Source: Pholiota molesta
Lineage: Eukaryota > Basidiomycota > Agaricomycetes > Agaricales > Strophariaceae
DNA length: 21,098 nt
Direction: 5' to 3'
NCBI GenBank assembly: GCA_014925825.1
Contig: JACGCK010000482.1
Span: 1 to 21,098 of the forward strand
Shown here: in pieces, positions 1 to 9,174 of the stretch
Numbering within the stretch: position 1 is the stretch's first letter
Layout: each line of letters opens with the position of its first letter
The notes under the pieces: generated by a model
Told to the model about the DNA's origin: nothing
Database searches by the model: none
The model's input: only the letters and a program-made list of their open reading frames with translations
Translations under genes and position numbers: made by a program

Positions 1-305
1 GATTCATGATGTCGTCGACACACCCGACTATCAGTATGACGGACCCAAATGCCCTAGTCGATGACGCGACGCGACTTGAGGCGGAGGAGAAGGAGGAGGA
101 ACGGATGAGGAAGATGGTTGAGAGGATTGAGGATCTCGGAACGGAGGACATACTGGACGAGGATGAGAGGGCCAGGAGAAATGTGAGGGCTGAGTTGGAC
201 TTGGGTTTGGATAACCCTGAACTGGATGCCGACGATAGGCGCGCGCGCGCGAGAAACATCGTCTGTATCCTCGAGAAGAGACTTGGAGAGAATGAGGGGT
301 GTTGA
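1..305 (+). CDS. 3' end of an acidic, charged protein gene (partial)
   Basis: An open frame runs from the left edge to a TGA at 303-305. A methionine codon lies at 6, but the frame is open upstream to base 1, so this is more likely the last exon of a gene that begins outside the window. The about 100 residues are dominated by Glu, Asp, Arg and Lys; residues 22-45 look like a charged helix or coiled coil, and an Ala-Arg stretch is encoded by a GC alternation near 240-251. No membrane segment or known domain was recognised. The strong charge pattern is what makes it look coding. Function is not assigned. It could also be a short independent ORF. Confidence 0.45.
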   Translation, partial: FMMSSTHPTISMTDPNALVDDATRLEAEEKEEERMRKMVERIEDLGTEDILDEDERARRNVRAELDLGLDNPELDADDRRARARNIVCILEKRLGENEGC

Positions 306-719
306 CCGTTGAAGGAGTTGGCGTTCGGCGTTCGGCGTCATAAATTAAATACACCCACTCAAACCTCTAAACAGTTGCGCAAACCCTGTCCTAACGGCCA
401 TTTGTGAAGGATGACTATTCGGCGATACCTAATGATGCGGTCGCTGCGGTCTCGATGGTCTCGATGATGTCGTTTTTGCCTTCGTCGATGTCGGCGTTTC
501 GTGATCTGCATGTTGCAGTTCGCAAGCCGCATGATGTTGACGACGTGGCTGAGGTAGCGTTCTGCGCGAGTCAATTTGAATCAAGGCATCATAGTTTGAA
601 GGTGTCCTCGGTAGCCCGTAATTCTGAGATTTTTTCTCCGTCATTTTATCGTTCGAGTTAGGCTGCAGTGGGCGCTCCTTTTCTGATGTCTTCTCCGAGG
701 CAGGGGCTGGCCAGCGTCG
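306..719. other. Intergenic region with possible decayed coding sequence
   Basis: No intact gene is visible. On the minus strand, just beyond the ClpB-like scrap, a shifted frame around 650-715 has a weak match to the Gly-x-x-Pro-Leu stretch that follows in ClpB C-termini, but it is too degraded to annotate. Several overlapping short ORFs on both strands are Arg/His or Ser rich and look like chance products of tri-nucleotide-biased sequence at 430-500. Confidence 0.4.
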
Positions 720-721
720 AA

Positions 722-906
722 TCAGGCTCGCGGGTATCCTTCATCGCCAGCTGGTCGTCGCGTCGTCGCGTCCACGTTGAGCGTCATGCGGCGGTGCTTC
801 AGGAGCTCGGCGACGTCTTCCAAGCGGAGAGAGACGACGCGAATGTTGGACTTGCGCGAGAGCTTGTTAAAGACGAGTATGGAGTCGAGGCCCTTGAGCA
901 GCTCTG
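722..906 (-). pseudogene. Relic of a ClpB/Hsp78-type disaggregase, C-terminal fragment
   Basis: About 60 codons on the minus strand read like the C-terminal D2-small-domain part of ClpB/Hsp78: a Glu-Leu-Leu-x-x-Leu-Asp start (equivalent of the conserved ELLNRLD), then VFNKLSR, a VVSLRLEDVAELLK helix, an RR-x-x-LNVD segment and DEGYPRA before a stop at 722-724. In the family the last motif is followed by a Gly-Ala-Arg-Pro-Leu segment and some 60 more residues; here there is a stop and only frame-shifted traces. Upstream, the expected AAA+ core is absent and the match ends abruptly at about 906. An active gene of this family is about 800-900 aa, so this is a dead fragment. The family identity is from remembered conservation, not a search. 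Confidence 0.65.
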
Positions 907-940
907 TTTGTCGACACTTGCTGCAACGGCTTCTGTGCAA

Positions 941-1594
941 GCAAACAAGTTCAAACGTAATGGTTCATTTTGGACGTTACTGTGTTGTATGATCTCATCT
1001 CAAACAACCTTCAAATTCACTGAACTCTGATCTCTCGATGTATGACATTGCTATTCTCAAGAGTAATCAACATCTACACAAAGTGAGGACCCAACTATTG
1101 CAAGCCTCTCTCAAGTTCATCAAGGCTACCAAATTAATTCCTGCAAACGGGACGCTTCTCATCGTGTAGGTCAGCCTGCTTAAATGCAATTGCTTGCTGC
1201 TCACTATGTATGGACTATCAGGGAGGGGATACACGGCCAAGATCAACATTGCACCGCACGTGTCTTCCGTGAAGACGGAAGATATATTGGAACGGCGCAC
1301 TTTTTCCTCGATGTGAGAATGACTACAATCGCGCTCGATGGACCAAACAAGCGTTCCGCCAGACGTCATCCCATCATGGCAAAATGGAGAGTACGGAACT
1401 TAAAGGACCGACTTCATGCAGGGTGTGTTTGAGTATCTTATTCCAAATTCAAGCTTACCTGACTTGCATTTACAGCGGCAATGCTTGACCTCATCAATGA
1501 CTTATACTGTACCATACCTGCCTCCTTATAGTCTCCCAAGTAATTGCATTTCGGCATTAAATCTGAAAATAACCATCTATTCAGCAGCTCTATT
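941..1594. other. Unassigned region, possibly decayed coding sequence
   Basis: Two plus-strand stretches look weakly coding: about 43 codons ending at a TAG near 1168 (positions about 1040-1168, amphipathic helix-like) and an 82-codon ORF at 1184-1432 with no recognisable domain. A GT...AG pair could join them (donor near 1166, acceptor at about 1220), but frame and conservation do not settle it. I do not call a gene. Nothing recognisable was found from 1433 to 1594. Confidence 0.3.
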
Positions 1595-1637
1595 GAGCGA
1601 CGAGATGAGCGACGAACTGAGTGACGTACTCATCTCG
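1595..1637. repeat. Three 12-bp tandem repeats overlapping an inverted repeat
   Basis: Three head-to-tail copies of a 12-bp unit (GAGCGACGAGAT, GAGCGACGAACT, GAGTGACGTACT) occupy 1595-1630. A perfect 9-bp inverted repeat (CGAGATGAG at 1601-1609, CTCATCTCG at 1629-1637) overlaps them with a 19-nt spacer. It lies in otherwise AT-rich non-coding sequence. It may be a protein-binding site or simple replication slippage. Confidence 0.55.
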
Positions 1638-2219
1638 CGATCAATTTACCAACTATGCAAATCTACAATTTTATTTTTTATCTTTCTCGATGGAAAATGA
1701 ATGAAGGAAATTCCTTATTTGACTCTCAGAAAAATCTTTGCTCAATATATGAATTTCTCTGACTCGGAAAAGTTTGCATTTATCAATCAATCAGTTAATT
1801 CAAAAAATCAATGGGTAAAGTTGACAATAGCAATGAGCGAGAAGTTCAGTTGTACTTGACATATCCCTATTATTCTCTGGAGTGAAAAACAATTAGTTTT
1901 CCTTATTGTTATATTTCGACTGATTGTCAGATTTTCCGATTGTTTTCCTCTGGGTTATATGAGGCGAGAAGTACTCAATTGTCTTCACATAAAATCTGAG
2001 ACTAATCTGTGATATACTAATCATACTTTGCTGCGGAAATTTTCATTTTTTCCCAAGATTTTCCTATCTAGTACATTTATGGTACAAATGTCACAAAACG
2101 CCGAAAGATTTTTCCACACTTGAAAATATGCCCACCGCAGCAGTGTAAGGTTATTCGGAAGTCATTCCGCAGGTCATGCACCGATGCCGACATGTAAACA
2201 CAATAACGTTCTGCAAGGG
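1638..2219. other. AT-rich intergenic DNA
   Basis: The sequence is AT-rich with no convincing ORF on either strand and no conserved domain. It borders the transposon-like element that begins at 2227. Short direct repeats (for example ATCAATCAATCA-like runs near 1780-1790) are present but look like low-complexity sequence. Confidence 0.5.
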
Positions 2220-2226
2220 ACCAAAG

Positions 2227-2257
2227 CGGATAAAACTAATTGGAAACCCCCCTTTCC
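2227..2257 (+). repeat. Left terminal inverted repeat
   Basis: The 31-bp left end pairs with 3064-3094, with one mismatch at position 13. It contains its own short palindrome, GGAAA and TTTCC separated by six C, so each end could also form a small hairpin. Confidence 0.8.
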
Positions 2258-2869
2258 AGTGGAAACCCGGGGCTTTCTAAATTGCTTGAATGGAAACTGG
2301 GTTGTCAAAACATGAATGGAGGAACCCTCCTCGGCGTCGCCGGAGATGCCGATATGCCGACCACCAGTGGCATGGTGTCTAAAAATATGCTTCGGCGTCA
2401 GTCCCCTCCTCTGTACATTCGAATTCAATGATTTGTGTACTAGTAATACAACTGACTGCACAGACACAATAACATAAGAGCACCAGAGACCGTTAAGATA
2501 TTGATTTGGTCCTATGGTGAGGTCTGCAGCCCTTGGGGGACCAAGAACCAACGTCTGGCAAAAAGATGAATGGCCTGGCTAGTACAGTTGGACTATACGG
2601 CGATATTCAACATACATAGGGATTTCAAGCCTATCTTTGCCTTAACATCTACTCTTTGAGTCTAAGTATTATGTAGCTCAGATACGACGTGTTTTAAGGA
2701 GCAACCTGCACAACGGTGTTGGTACCTGGCCATTACTTACCTCCACATCATTGACAAAGGAAACCATAATTCATTGGGAGCCGCAAAGGGAGTACCATTG
2801 TGTACATAAGATATTCTAATACAGTAGCTACTAATTAACTGAGATTATAAACATCACCGAAGGTGTTAC

Positions 2870-2897
2870 GAGCAGTAATGAGCAAGTAATGAGCAAT
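2870..2897 (+). repeat. Short tandem repeat inside the element
   Basis: Copies of an AGTAATGAGCA-like unit (about 10-11 bp) lie head to tail within the transposon-like element. A separate short direct repeat, AACCTGCACAA, occurs near 2703 and 2918. These may be internal binding sites or slippage products. Confidence 0.5.
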
Positions 2898-3063
2898 GCG
2901 ATCCTGACGGCGCCAACCTGCACAAGGACGCGCCGGAGGTTCACATGCTATTCGGTCGGCGTAGCGGCAGGTGGCAAACATGTACAAAGGAATGGAAAAC
3001 ATGCAAGTGAGGTGAGTTCAGGGTGGGTTTCTTTTTTTCGGCTCGAAGCCCTGGGTTTCTGTC

Positions 3064-3094
3064 GGAAAGGGGGGTTTCCAAATAGTTTTATCCG
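3064..3094 (-). repeat. Right terminal inverted repeat
   Basis: This is the inverted copy of the left end at 2227-2257. It is followed at once by ACCAAAG, the same heptamer that precedes the left end. Confidence 0.8.
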
Positions 3095-3101
3095 ACCAAA
3101 G

Positions 3102-3786
3102 CCAAAGGGTAGACGGGACTTACTCTCTGCGCATAGCCCAATCTTCATTCCATCAAACCGCAACATACAAATGTCCTATACACATTAGAAAGGCGCACCA
3201 TGAGTGACAAGCACAGTGAGATTCCCTGTCGTCGGATGAGATTCAGGCAAGGTCTGTTTGACTTTCAAATTCGAAATTTGAGAAGCGATAGCGCCCCTGG
3301 CCGTGATTGCTAAACATGGATGCCTTAAAGCGCACACTGAAACCCATTCGTGTATAGTGCACTTTCCAGCGCGAGGACTGGATATACGGTCGCGGTCGGA
3401 ACGTCTGCACGTAAACCAGTTAGTCGCCTCCATCAGTGGCGACTTGATGCACACAAGCGCAACACCCGTCTTGCGGATCGGGAAGGTTTGAGAATGCATC
3501 ATATTTACCGCACGTAAAATATTTTGGAGTTGGATGCCGTCGCAATACGGGAATATAAAGCAGGGTGATGTATAAATATGATCATGAGTGTGGCGACTAG
3601 ATAACGCGTATTGTGTTTCAAAACGCCCGCAAATGCAGTTGGGTTCCAGCAAGGTAGACGAGCACCGCATCCAACATGGGGTGGTATAGATTAGTATTAA
3701 CAACCTATGAGTATCCAGAGAAATGAATAAATGAAGATGGATGGGAAACGTGAAAAGACGTACATTATAATGATAGCAAATTCCCC
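3102..3786. other. 3' flank of the mitoribosomal gene, no gene recognised
   Basis: A 246-codon open frame covers 3185-3925 on minus, but its first part reads the last exon of the mL57-like gene in the wrong frame and the rest has no recognisable domain, so I treat it as chance. The stretch probably holds the 3' UTR and terminator of that gene (minus, stop at 3787-3789) next to the right end of the transposon-like element. Confidence 0.5.
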
Positions 3787-4829
3787 TTAACTCGAAAACG
3801 ACACTACTTTTGGTGTCTCTACCTCTTCCAGAAGGAGCGGTCCCTCTCGGCCACCCATGCGCTCGCATATTGTCTCGACCTCCTCGTGGAACTGCTTTGG
3901 CAAACCTCCCTTTACTAGGAGACATGGTAGCAGCCGCGTATGGAACAACCTATGAGCAACGGATCCACCCTGTGTACGGAACTCAAGTTATTGCGTGCAA
4001 GCACCGCGAAAAGGCATAATACTCACGTATTGGTTATAAACCGCGCCCACGATGGCTTGTATAGTTTCCCCTTGGACCTTGTATAGTCCCGCAGAGCGTA
4101 ACACCTCCAAATCGGTGATTGACTGGTCCGAGGCAATTGAAGGCTGCCACACCAGCACCCGACCGACTCCCCATTCATGCGCAACATGCTCTCCTAGCAA
4201 GTTCGTATGCAGAGCACTGAGAGCGATTCCTTCGATGTCGTCCGTTGACATCAGATTTGGGCTTGCTTGTAGGAAGAGAAGGAGGTAGGCGGAGAGAACA
4301 CGTCGGCCTGAAGGTAGGACACTCCTCGTTAATTCAAAGCCAAAGCCCAAGAATGACTGGTGGAGAAACGCACCAATAAAACTAAGTCCAGCATTATGGC
4401 CCTTCCGCGCAAGACGGTGACTTCCGTGAGTCAACACCCGTTGCGCAAGCTCTAAAGGGAATCGTAAAGGACTGAACAGCCTGTTCATATATTCCTCGGC
4501 TGCTGACACCTTGGCCTCTAAGTCCGGGTCTTCTGGTTGCTGTCTATGTTGTTCCCAATTGCGGTCGTCTGGTCTCGACTCGCGTGACCTGTACGACTTC
4601 GGGGGCCCACGTTCATAAGGTGGCTGCTCTCGTTGTCGGACTGCTTGTTGTCCATAGTGTCGGGATCCGACGGCTGCAAATTCTATGGTGAGCCAGACGA
4701 ACAGTATACGGAAATAAACGCGCGCGCTGTACCAGCAATTAACGACCGCGAGGTGGCCAATGAAGAACTAGACTTTGAGCATGATACCGAACGCAAAGAA
4801 GACCCGAGACAGCGGGCAGCCCGAGACAT
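3787..4829 (-). CDS. Mitochondrial large-subunit ribosomal protein, RNase III fold (mL57/MRPL15-like)
   Basis: Three exons on minus: 4733-4829, 4027-4673 and 3787-3969, giving 308 aa. The introns (59 and 57 nt) start GTACAG and GTGAGT and end TTTGCAG and CACAG. The first 32 residues form a Ser/Arg/Ala-rich mitochondrial presequence without acidic residues, and RHYG at residues 37-40 fits a processing-peptidase site. A charged linker follows, then an RNase III-like fold from about residue 96 with FPLELAQRVLTHGS and NAGLSFIGAFLH (126-137). In active RNase III the latter carries acidic catalytic residues; Ser and Ala replace them here, as expected of the structural mitoribosomal members. The segments AGLYKVQGETIQAIVGAVY and VAHRLFHTRLLP complete the domain. 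mL44 (MRPL3) also has this fold, so the exact subunit is a best guess. ATG at 4829 was chosen because it gives the presequence. Confidence 0.85.
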
Positions 4830-5660
4830 AATAAGGAGGAAAGATATAGGAGAGGCGTGGACCCAAATTCGTGTAGTTTCCCAAGCACACTCGCGACAGC
4901 GGTGAAGGAAAAAATAAGGAACGCACGTGACTCAAGCGCGCATGGTTTAGGGTGGGTACAAGTTCCGACTCCTCCATTCACCAATCTGCCTTGTGGCCAG
5001 TCTTCGATTACAGCTTCGACATCTTCTTCCTACATATAGGTACATTCAGTGTGTGTATGTGGGCTTAGATTAAGGTCCGATTCTCATGGGAATTATATAG
5101 GCGGTAGGATTCTTCGTATACATTCATTAATGCTAACGAGCACCAAACGAGCACCCTTTTCAGTCTTCAGCTTCAGGTTCAAATTAAACCTGCAACAAGC
5201 CAACAATCCTCGCGCTTGGTGTAATGTTTTTCTAACTAGTTTTAGGCATAGGCAGCCGTATCTTTACACCCACATTCATTGGTTTCTCTTCCAAGATACG
5301 GAAACACGCCGGAACTTCATCGAGTCATCTCTAGAGCGTGGCCTTTGTCTAACATTGGCAGTGGGCACACACTTTCGATTTGGTGAAATTTCCCAGAGGG
5401 CATCTCTTGTACTCGAAATGAAAGCTTTGGTTGCGATGTTCACGCGGAAGCCCTTCCAGAAAACCTCAGGGAACGCGGTAAATGTAGAAGATGGTGGGAT
5501 CTTGCCCAATTTGCGCCCACTGTCGACATCCTTTGGCTTCCTGACTCAGAAGCCCGTTATCCCGCGAGTTATGTTGTAGGGTACTGAACGGATCGGGGAA
5601 GTTGCGAATTGCAAATCCACACTCGTCCCTGCTAATCTCTACCCTTAGACTTCGCCTCTA
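4830..5660. other. Divergent intergenic region between the mL57-like and FHA genes
   Basis: This about 950-bp region up to the FHA start should carry both promoters. A 176-codon plus ORF (5049-5579) and an overlapping 77-codon minus ORF (5276-5509) are open but neither shows a known domain, a clear start context or homologous motifs, so I leave them out as genes. No TATA box is evident just upstream of the mL57-like start; its leader is pyrimidine-rich. Confidence 0.45.
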
Positions 5661-5664
5661 GGAA

Positions 5665-5671
5665 TATAAAA
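5665..5671 (+). promoter_or_regulatory. TATA box of the FHA gene
   Basis: TATAAAA lies 110 nt upstream of the chosen ATG at 5781. A transcript start about 30 nt downstream (near 5695) would give a leader of some 85 nt rich in C and T, which is normal for fungi. The match is exact but its use is inferred. Confidence 0.55.
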
Positions 5672-5780
5672 CACAGCCAGTCAATCTCAAAAGGACTCAC
5701 TTCTTTTGCGGTCCTACCTTCCCCTTTCTCGTCGTCTGCTTAGTTGTCTGGTTCTCGCGCACTCCGTCGTTCCCCTTCCT

Positions 5781-6345
5781 ATGCCTACCTTGACGTTGTT
5801 CTCCGTTTCTGGGTCATTCCCTTTTCAGACCAAGCACCTGCCCCTATCTCCAGGGTCCAAAATCACGCTGGGGTCGACTGAAGGGACTGCTGGAACGCGC
5901 CAATCAATACATGTGGCAGCGACCAACAATGGCTGGTTTCCTCCTAAACAGACGGGGGATTCCACCATACCCCCAGTCTCACCACTCCCTCTGAGCTCGT
6001 CGCACGCCGAGGTGTGGCTAGACGGTGGAAATGTGCGCACTGCCTCTCTTCGATTCGTTATTGTACTCCACAACTCACCTTGCCTCGTACGAATTATAGG
6101 TCTACGTCCGCGACCTAGACTCTGCTTTCGGTACCTTTGTTAACGGCCTGAGAATCGCGAAAAGCAACCCCCTCAAAACGGGCGACACCATCGTGTGTAC
6201 CTTCTCCCTTGCTCTTGTATTCTGCGCAGTTCTAATCTCATCTTATCAGACCCTTGGATCCCGTATTCCACGGAACGAAAAAACCCCAGCTTATATCACA
6301 GATCTTCATCTCAGTCCTGTGATCATTAAAGTCTCACTCTCATGA
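5781..6345 (+). CDS. Small FHA-domain protein
   Basis: Three exons: 5781-6032, 6100-6192 and 6250-6345, giving 146 aa. The introns are 67 and 57 nt, with GTGCGC...TTATAG and GTGTGT...TATCAG. The fold is shown by SSSHAEVW (72-79, the SxxH motif), RDLDSAFGTFVNG (88-100, the GTFxNG motif) and KTGDTITLGSRI after it. FHA domains bind phosphothreonine on partner proteins. The usual Arg of the early Gly-Arg motif is not obvious: the sequence there reads ITLGSTEG, so phosphopeptide binding may be weakened. The protein stops right after the domain; as I recall, fungal relatives continue with a long coiled-coil and often a membrane segment, so this may be a truncated copy. The upstream frame is open with a TTG codon, but ATG at 5781 is the first ATG downstream of the TATA box in this frame. 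Confidence 0.75.
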
Positions 6346-6838
6346 TTCTGTCTGTATTACGAGGATGTATAGATAGAACCGCTATCTAGAGTGTCTGGAT
6401 ACGCGAGCTACTTACGTCTAGCTTAGGCCATTGCATTTTCTACTCCCATTATTCAACACTACTTGTATCAATCTTGTATACATATGTACGTAACATGCCG
6501 CTGGGAATTCGGTATATTTCTGGGCTGCCCACAATCCACAACGATTCGTAATTTCTTTCTTCCTGGCTCGTTTATAGACGGCGATCAAATGAAATCGGGG
6601 CGACCTGTTTAACTTCCAAACTTTGAGTTCACGTAAGAGAATTGCTGGAACAGAGTACCCTTGTAGAATGCAGAAGATAGAAGACCATGAAGCTCCTAGT
6701 AATCTTAGCAGAGATATGGTGTCATCGTCATACTTTCTATATAAAACCCCAGTCTATAATCCCCTTTCTTTATCGTAGCCGTAATCTCTGGTATTGCCTG
6801 GATCATCGCAACGTATATTTCAAGATAAATCTGGATAT
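6346..6838. other. Intergenic, 3' flank of the FHA gene
   Basis: No gene recognised. The AT-rich part at 6360-6500 probably holds the FHA gene's 3' UTR and polyadenylation region. A 73-codon minus ORF at 6705-6926 has no known domain. Confidence 0.4.
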
Positions 6839-7045
6839 CTAGTAGCAAGTAGGCTTTCGCCACTGCATAAATATTTCTGACATGCTCACGTCCTGCGCCT
6901 CGTTTTTTGGGAAGCCCACCGGGCACCCGGACATCCCCCTTCCGACCGCTTTAAAGACGGAATAACCGCCCGTCCACCACATGGGCTCGGAGGCGAAGAC
7001 CGGGGCCAGCAGACAGGACCACACGAAGTTCCCGTGCGTGCCCTT
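6839..7045 (-). pseudogene. Coding-like patch of unknown origin, probably a gene remnant
   Basis: On minus, about 60-68 codons ending at a TAG (6839-6841) have mostly G or C at third positions and a membrane-protein-like composition (for example FVWSCLLAPVF and MWWTGGYSVFK). No start codon, splice-compatible neighbour or family match was found, and the surrounding DNA is AT-rich. It may be a relic exon of a membrane protein or enzyme. On plus the overlapping ORF 7034-7240 also has a hydrophobic stretch, so the strand is not certain. Confidence 0.3.
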
Positions 7046-7299
7046 TCAACCTACTATCTTTATACAGCAATCCTCACAGGCTGTATCTTTTTTGCGCGTG
7101 TTCTGGTTTATTTCAGATGTGTGCAAGGTGTGTGCACACCGACTGCCATACTTGTTTCTGCATCTGTGGCCCACACTGGGGCCGGGGAGTGGAATTCTGT
7201 TAGAAGTATGTCGCTCAAGTACCGAGCGCTCATGGTTTAATATAGTCCTCGATCGGGTGCGACGGGCAGGAGTGTGGTAAATTACGGGTCATTGAGGGA

Positions 7300-9174
7300 A
7301 AGGCTAAATATGTGGAACCATCTAAGGAAGAGATGAGAAAAGGTTCAACTTGGATAAATCCCGATAGCACGGTGTTCTTAATTTCTGAATCCATATCATA
7401 TAAGTACATCTATACCAGAAGTATCTGAGTATTACGACCGACCTGAAATTTTTGCGCAGTATCAATTTCATCGTTAAAATTTGACGCACCTCGCTAATCT
7501 GATGTAGGTGTACGGCTAGTAGAAAGAAAAACCTCCGATGGTTGCTTCTTGACGAGAATCTGACAACGCTTATATGAGAGCCAGCGTGGTATTAGGACCG
7601 ACTCTCTACCCGTTATGCTATGTCCGAAAACATCAGCAAGCTTTAGAGTGGCCTGGGGATATCGGAACATAAAAATCTGCTCTGGAATATGGAGTCTGTA
7701 GTTCAATGGTACATACAATTCTCACTCGTCGGTGGATGTGGTATGATGTTAGAGCGCCCGAAGAATGTCCTACCAATCGCGTTGGATTATTACATGGTCA
7801 TTCATCTCCCCATTCTCGCTAGATTCTAGAAGACAACGTATCAGTTGAGGCTCATCATTGGCTCACGAAACAGAATCTGCCACAGACCTTGAGAAAGCCG
7901 ATCTGGCTTTCTTTCGTCCGAAGTAAAATCGGCCAAGTTATAAGTATGAGTCAGATCTGAATCTGGAACTGTGCTTACCTTGGTATCTCTTGAGCAGAAA
8001 CAAGGCTGAAGTGCATCACAGACCGTTATCATGCTTTCTGCAGTTCTCCCAGCAGTAGTTGCGCTTAAAATAATAGAGGAGTCAGTTTATTCCGTAGAAC
8101 CAAAGAGATAGAACGTGGAAGTAGGTTTCGGGTCTTGTGGAGACGTTGTGAGGACATATCCACTTATTTAGAGTCGTGTAAAGCTTTGAGAAACGAACGA
8201 ATTCTAGAAGAGTTTTCGTAGGGTGATTACTTCACAAGTTAAGACATGAGCACACAGCTTACAAAAATCCTAATACTGCATGTAACATGTAAAATGCTCG
8301 GGTTTCAAGTGCCGGGCGAAGAAGAGTGGAGACGAAGGAACAGAAGGAAAAATCGGAAGCTGCCTCCTATAGCTAGGCGTGGATTGGGCACCGAAAGCCT
8401 GCAAACGAACACCGCGTGTTGCCCACATCCCGAATTGAGCCATGGAAAATCTGGTGCGAATGAGCACATGGCCCAGAAATACGTTCAGCGGTGGTGTAAA
8501 CGTTGGTAATTCCTACATAGAAAACAAAGGACTGCAAACAGATACTTAGAACGTGGCCTTTCCAAATGAACATCCAATAAGTATATGTAATCTCCTCGGG
8601 ACAAGGGACTGTAATTGTATTTCATTCAATTTCATTCCTTCTCTACGTATTGAATATTGATGTATTAATACGAAAACATTTAAAGATAAAGAACGAACTG
8701 GCGGATGGAATGTAGAATCTCTGGTAAGGAACACCACCTCATGTCAACATTGCTGCCAACTACCGTCAAGGCTGAGTGCGCTCCAGCTGAGACACCATCG
8801 GTCTAGGATACGCTGTAGACTCCTGCATGAAGATGAATGAATATGCAGGGGGACAATAAATGCGAATCCAGGAAATGAGTGAAGAACAACCAGCAAAAAC
8901 TTCGCGCTTATATAGTTCAACGTCACGTGTGCTTATTTGTTCCTATTTCTCGGAGATATCCGCCAATCATCATCATCTCAAGGCTCAGCGCTCAAGCTCA
9001 AAGAGGTTCGAGAACTTGTCGAGAACACCTGCAGCATATTAGTTGATTTTCGACTCGTAAAATGTTTATATGGTTGCTACATCCAACGAGAAGCATGATA
9101 AATTTTATAACGAAGTGATCAGTAAATATTCCAGAAGACACAAATATTACTTCCTTCTTTTTTATATATCATCA
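7300..9174. other. Gene-poor stretch
   Basis: Only short ORFs occur and none shows a known domain. On minus, 7976-8032 encodes 18 residues from an ATG followed by a good donor (AAG|GTAAGC), and 7494-7718 is a 74-codon open frame; they could belong to one unrecognised or decayed gene, but I could not join them convincingly. A plus ORF at 8246-8509 is basic and without motifs. A perfect 8-bp hairpin with a 5-nt loop lies at 7892-7912. The last part (about 9060-9174) is the 3' flank of the permease gene. Confidence 0.4.

Larger units (their letters stand above)
2227..3094. mobile_element. Non-autonomous DNA transposon (MITE-like), 868 bp
   Basis: The ends are inverted copies of each other: 31 bp at 2227-2257 and 3064-3094 match at 30 positions, beginning CGGATAAAACT and including GGAAACCCCCCTTTCC. 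Weaker similarity continues inward for about 19 more bases (13 of 19). The element is flanked directly by ACCAAAG at 2220-2226 and 3095-3101; counting the shared G, the duplication may be 8 bp (GACCAAAG). The termini repeat a GGAAAC(CC) motif several times, a pattern often seen at transposase-binding ends. The inside has no transposase-like ORF; the 125-codon minus ORF at 2174-2551 crosses the left end and is not credible. An 8-bp duplication would fit hAT or the KDZ group of basidiomycetes; the superfamily is not settled. Confidence 0.8.

Noticed and set aside
1184..1432. 82-codon plus ORF as a gene
   Set aside because: No domain, no clear splice partner, and an overlapping 100-codon frame is open on the other strand.
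2174..2551. 125-codon open frame on minus
   Set aside because: It runs across the left end of the transposon-like element and resembles no transposase or other family.
3185..3925. 246-codon open frame on minus
   Set aside because: Its first part overlaps the last exon of the mL57-like gene in the wrong frame, and the rest shows no domain or start context. The spliced model explains the conserved part.
5049..5579. 176-codon open frame on plus, between two divergent genes
   Set aside because: Overlaps an equally open minus frame, has no recognisable motif and lies in the shared promoter region.
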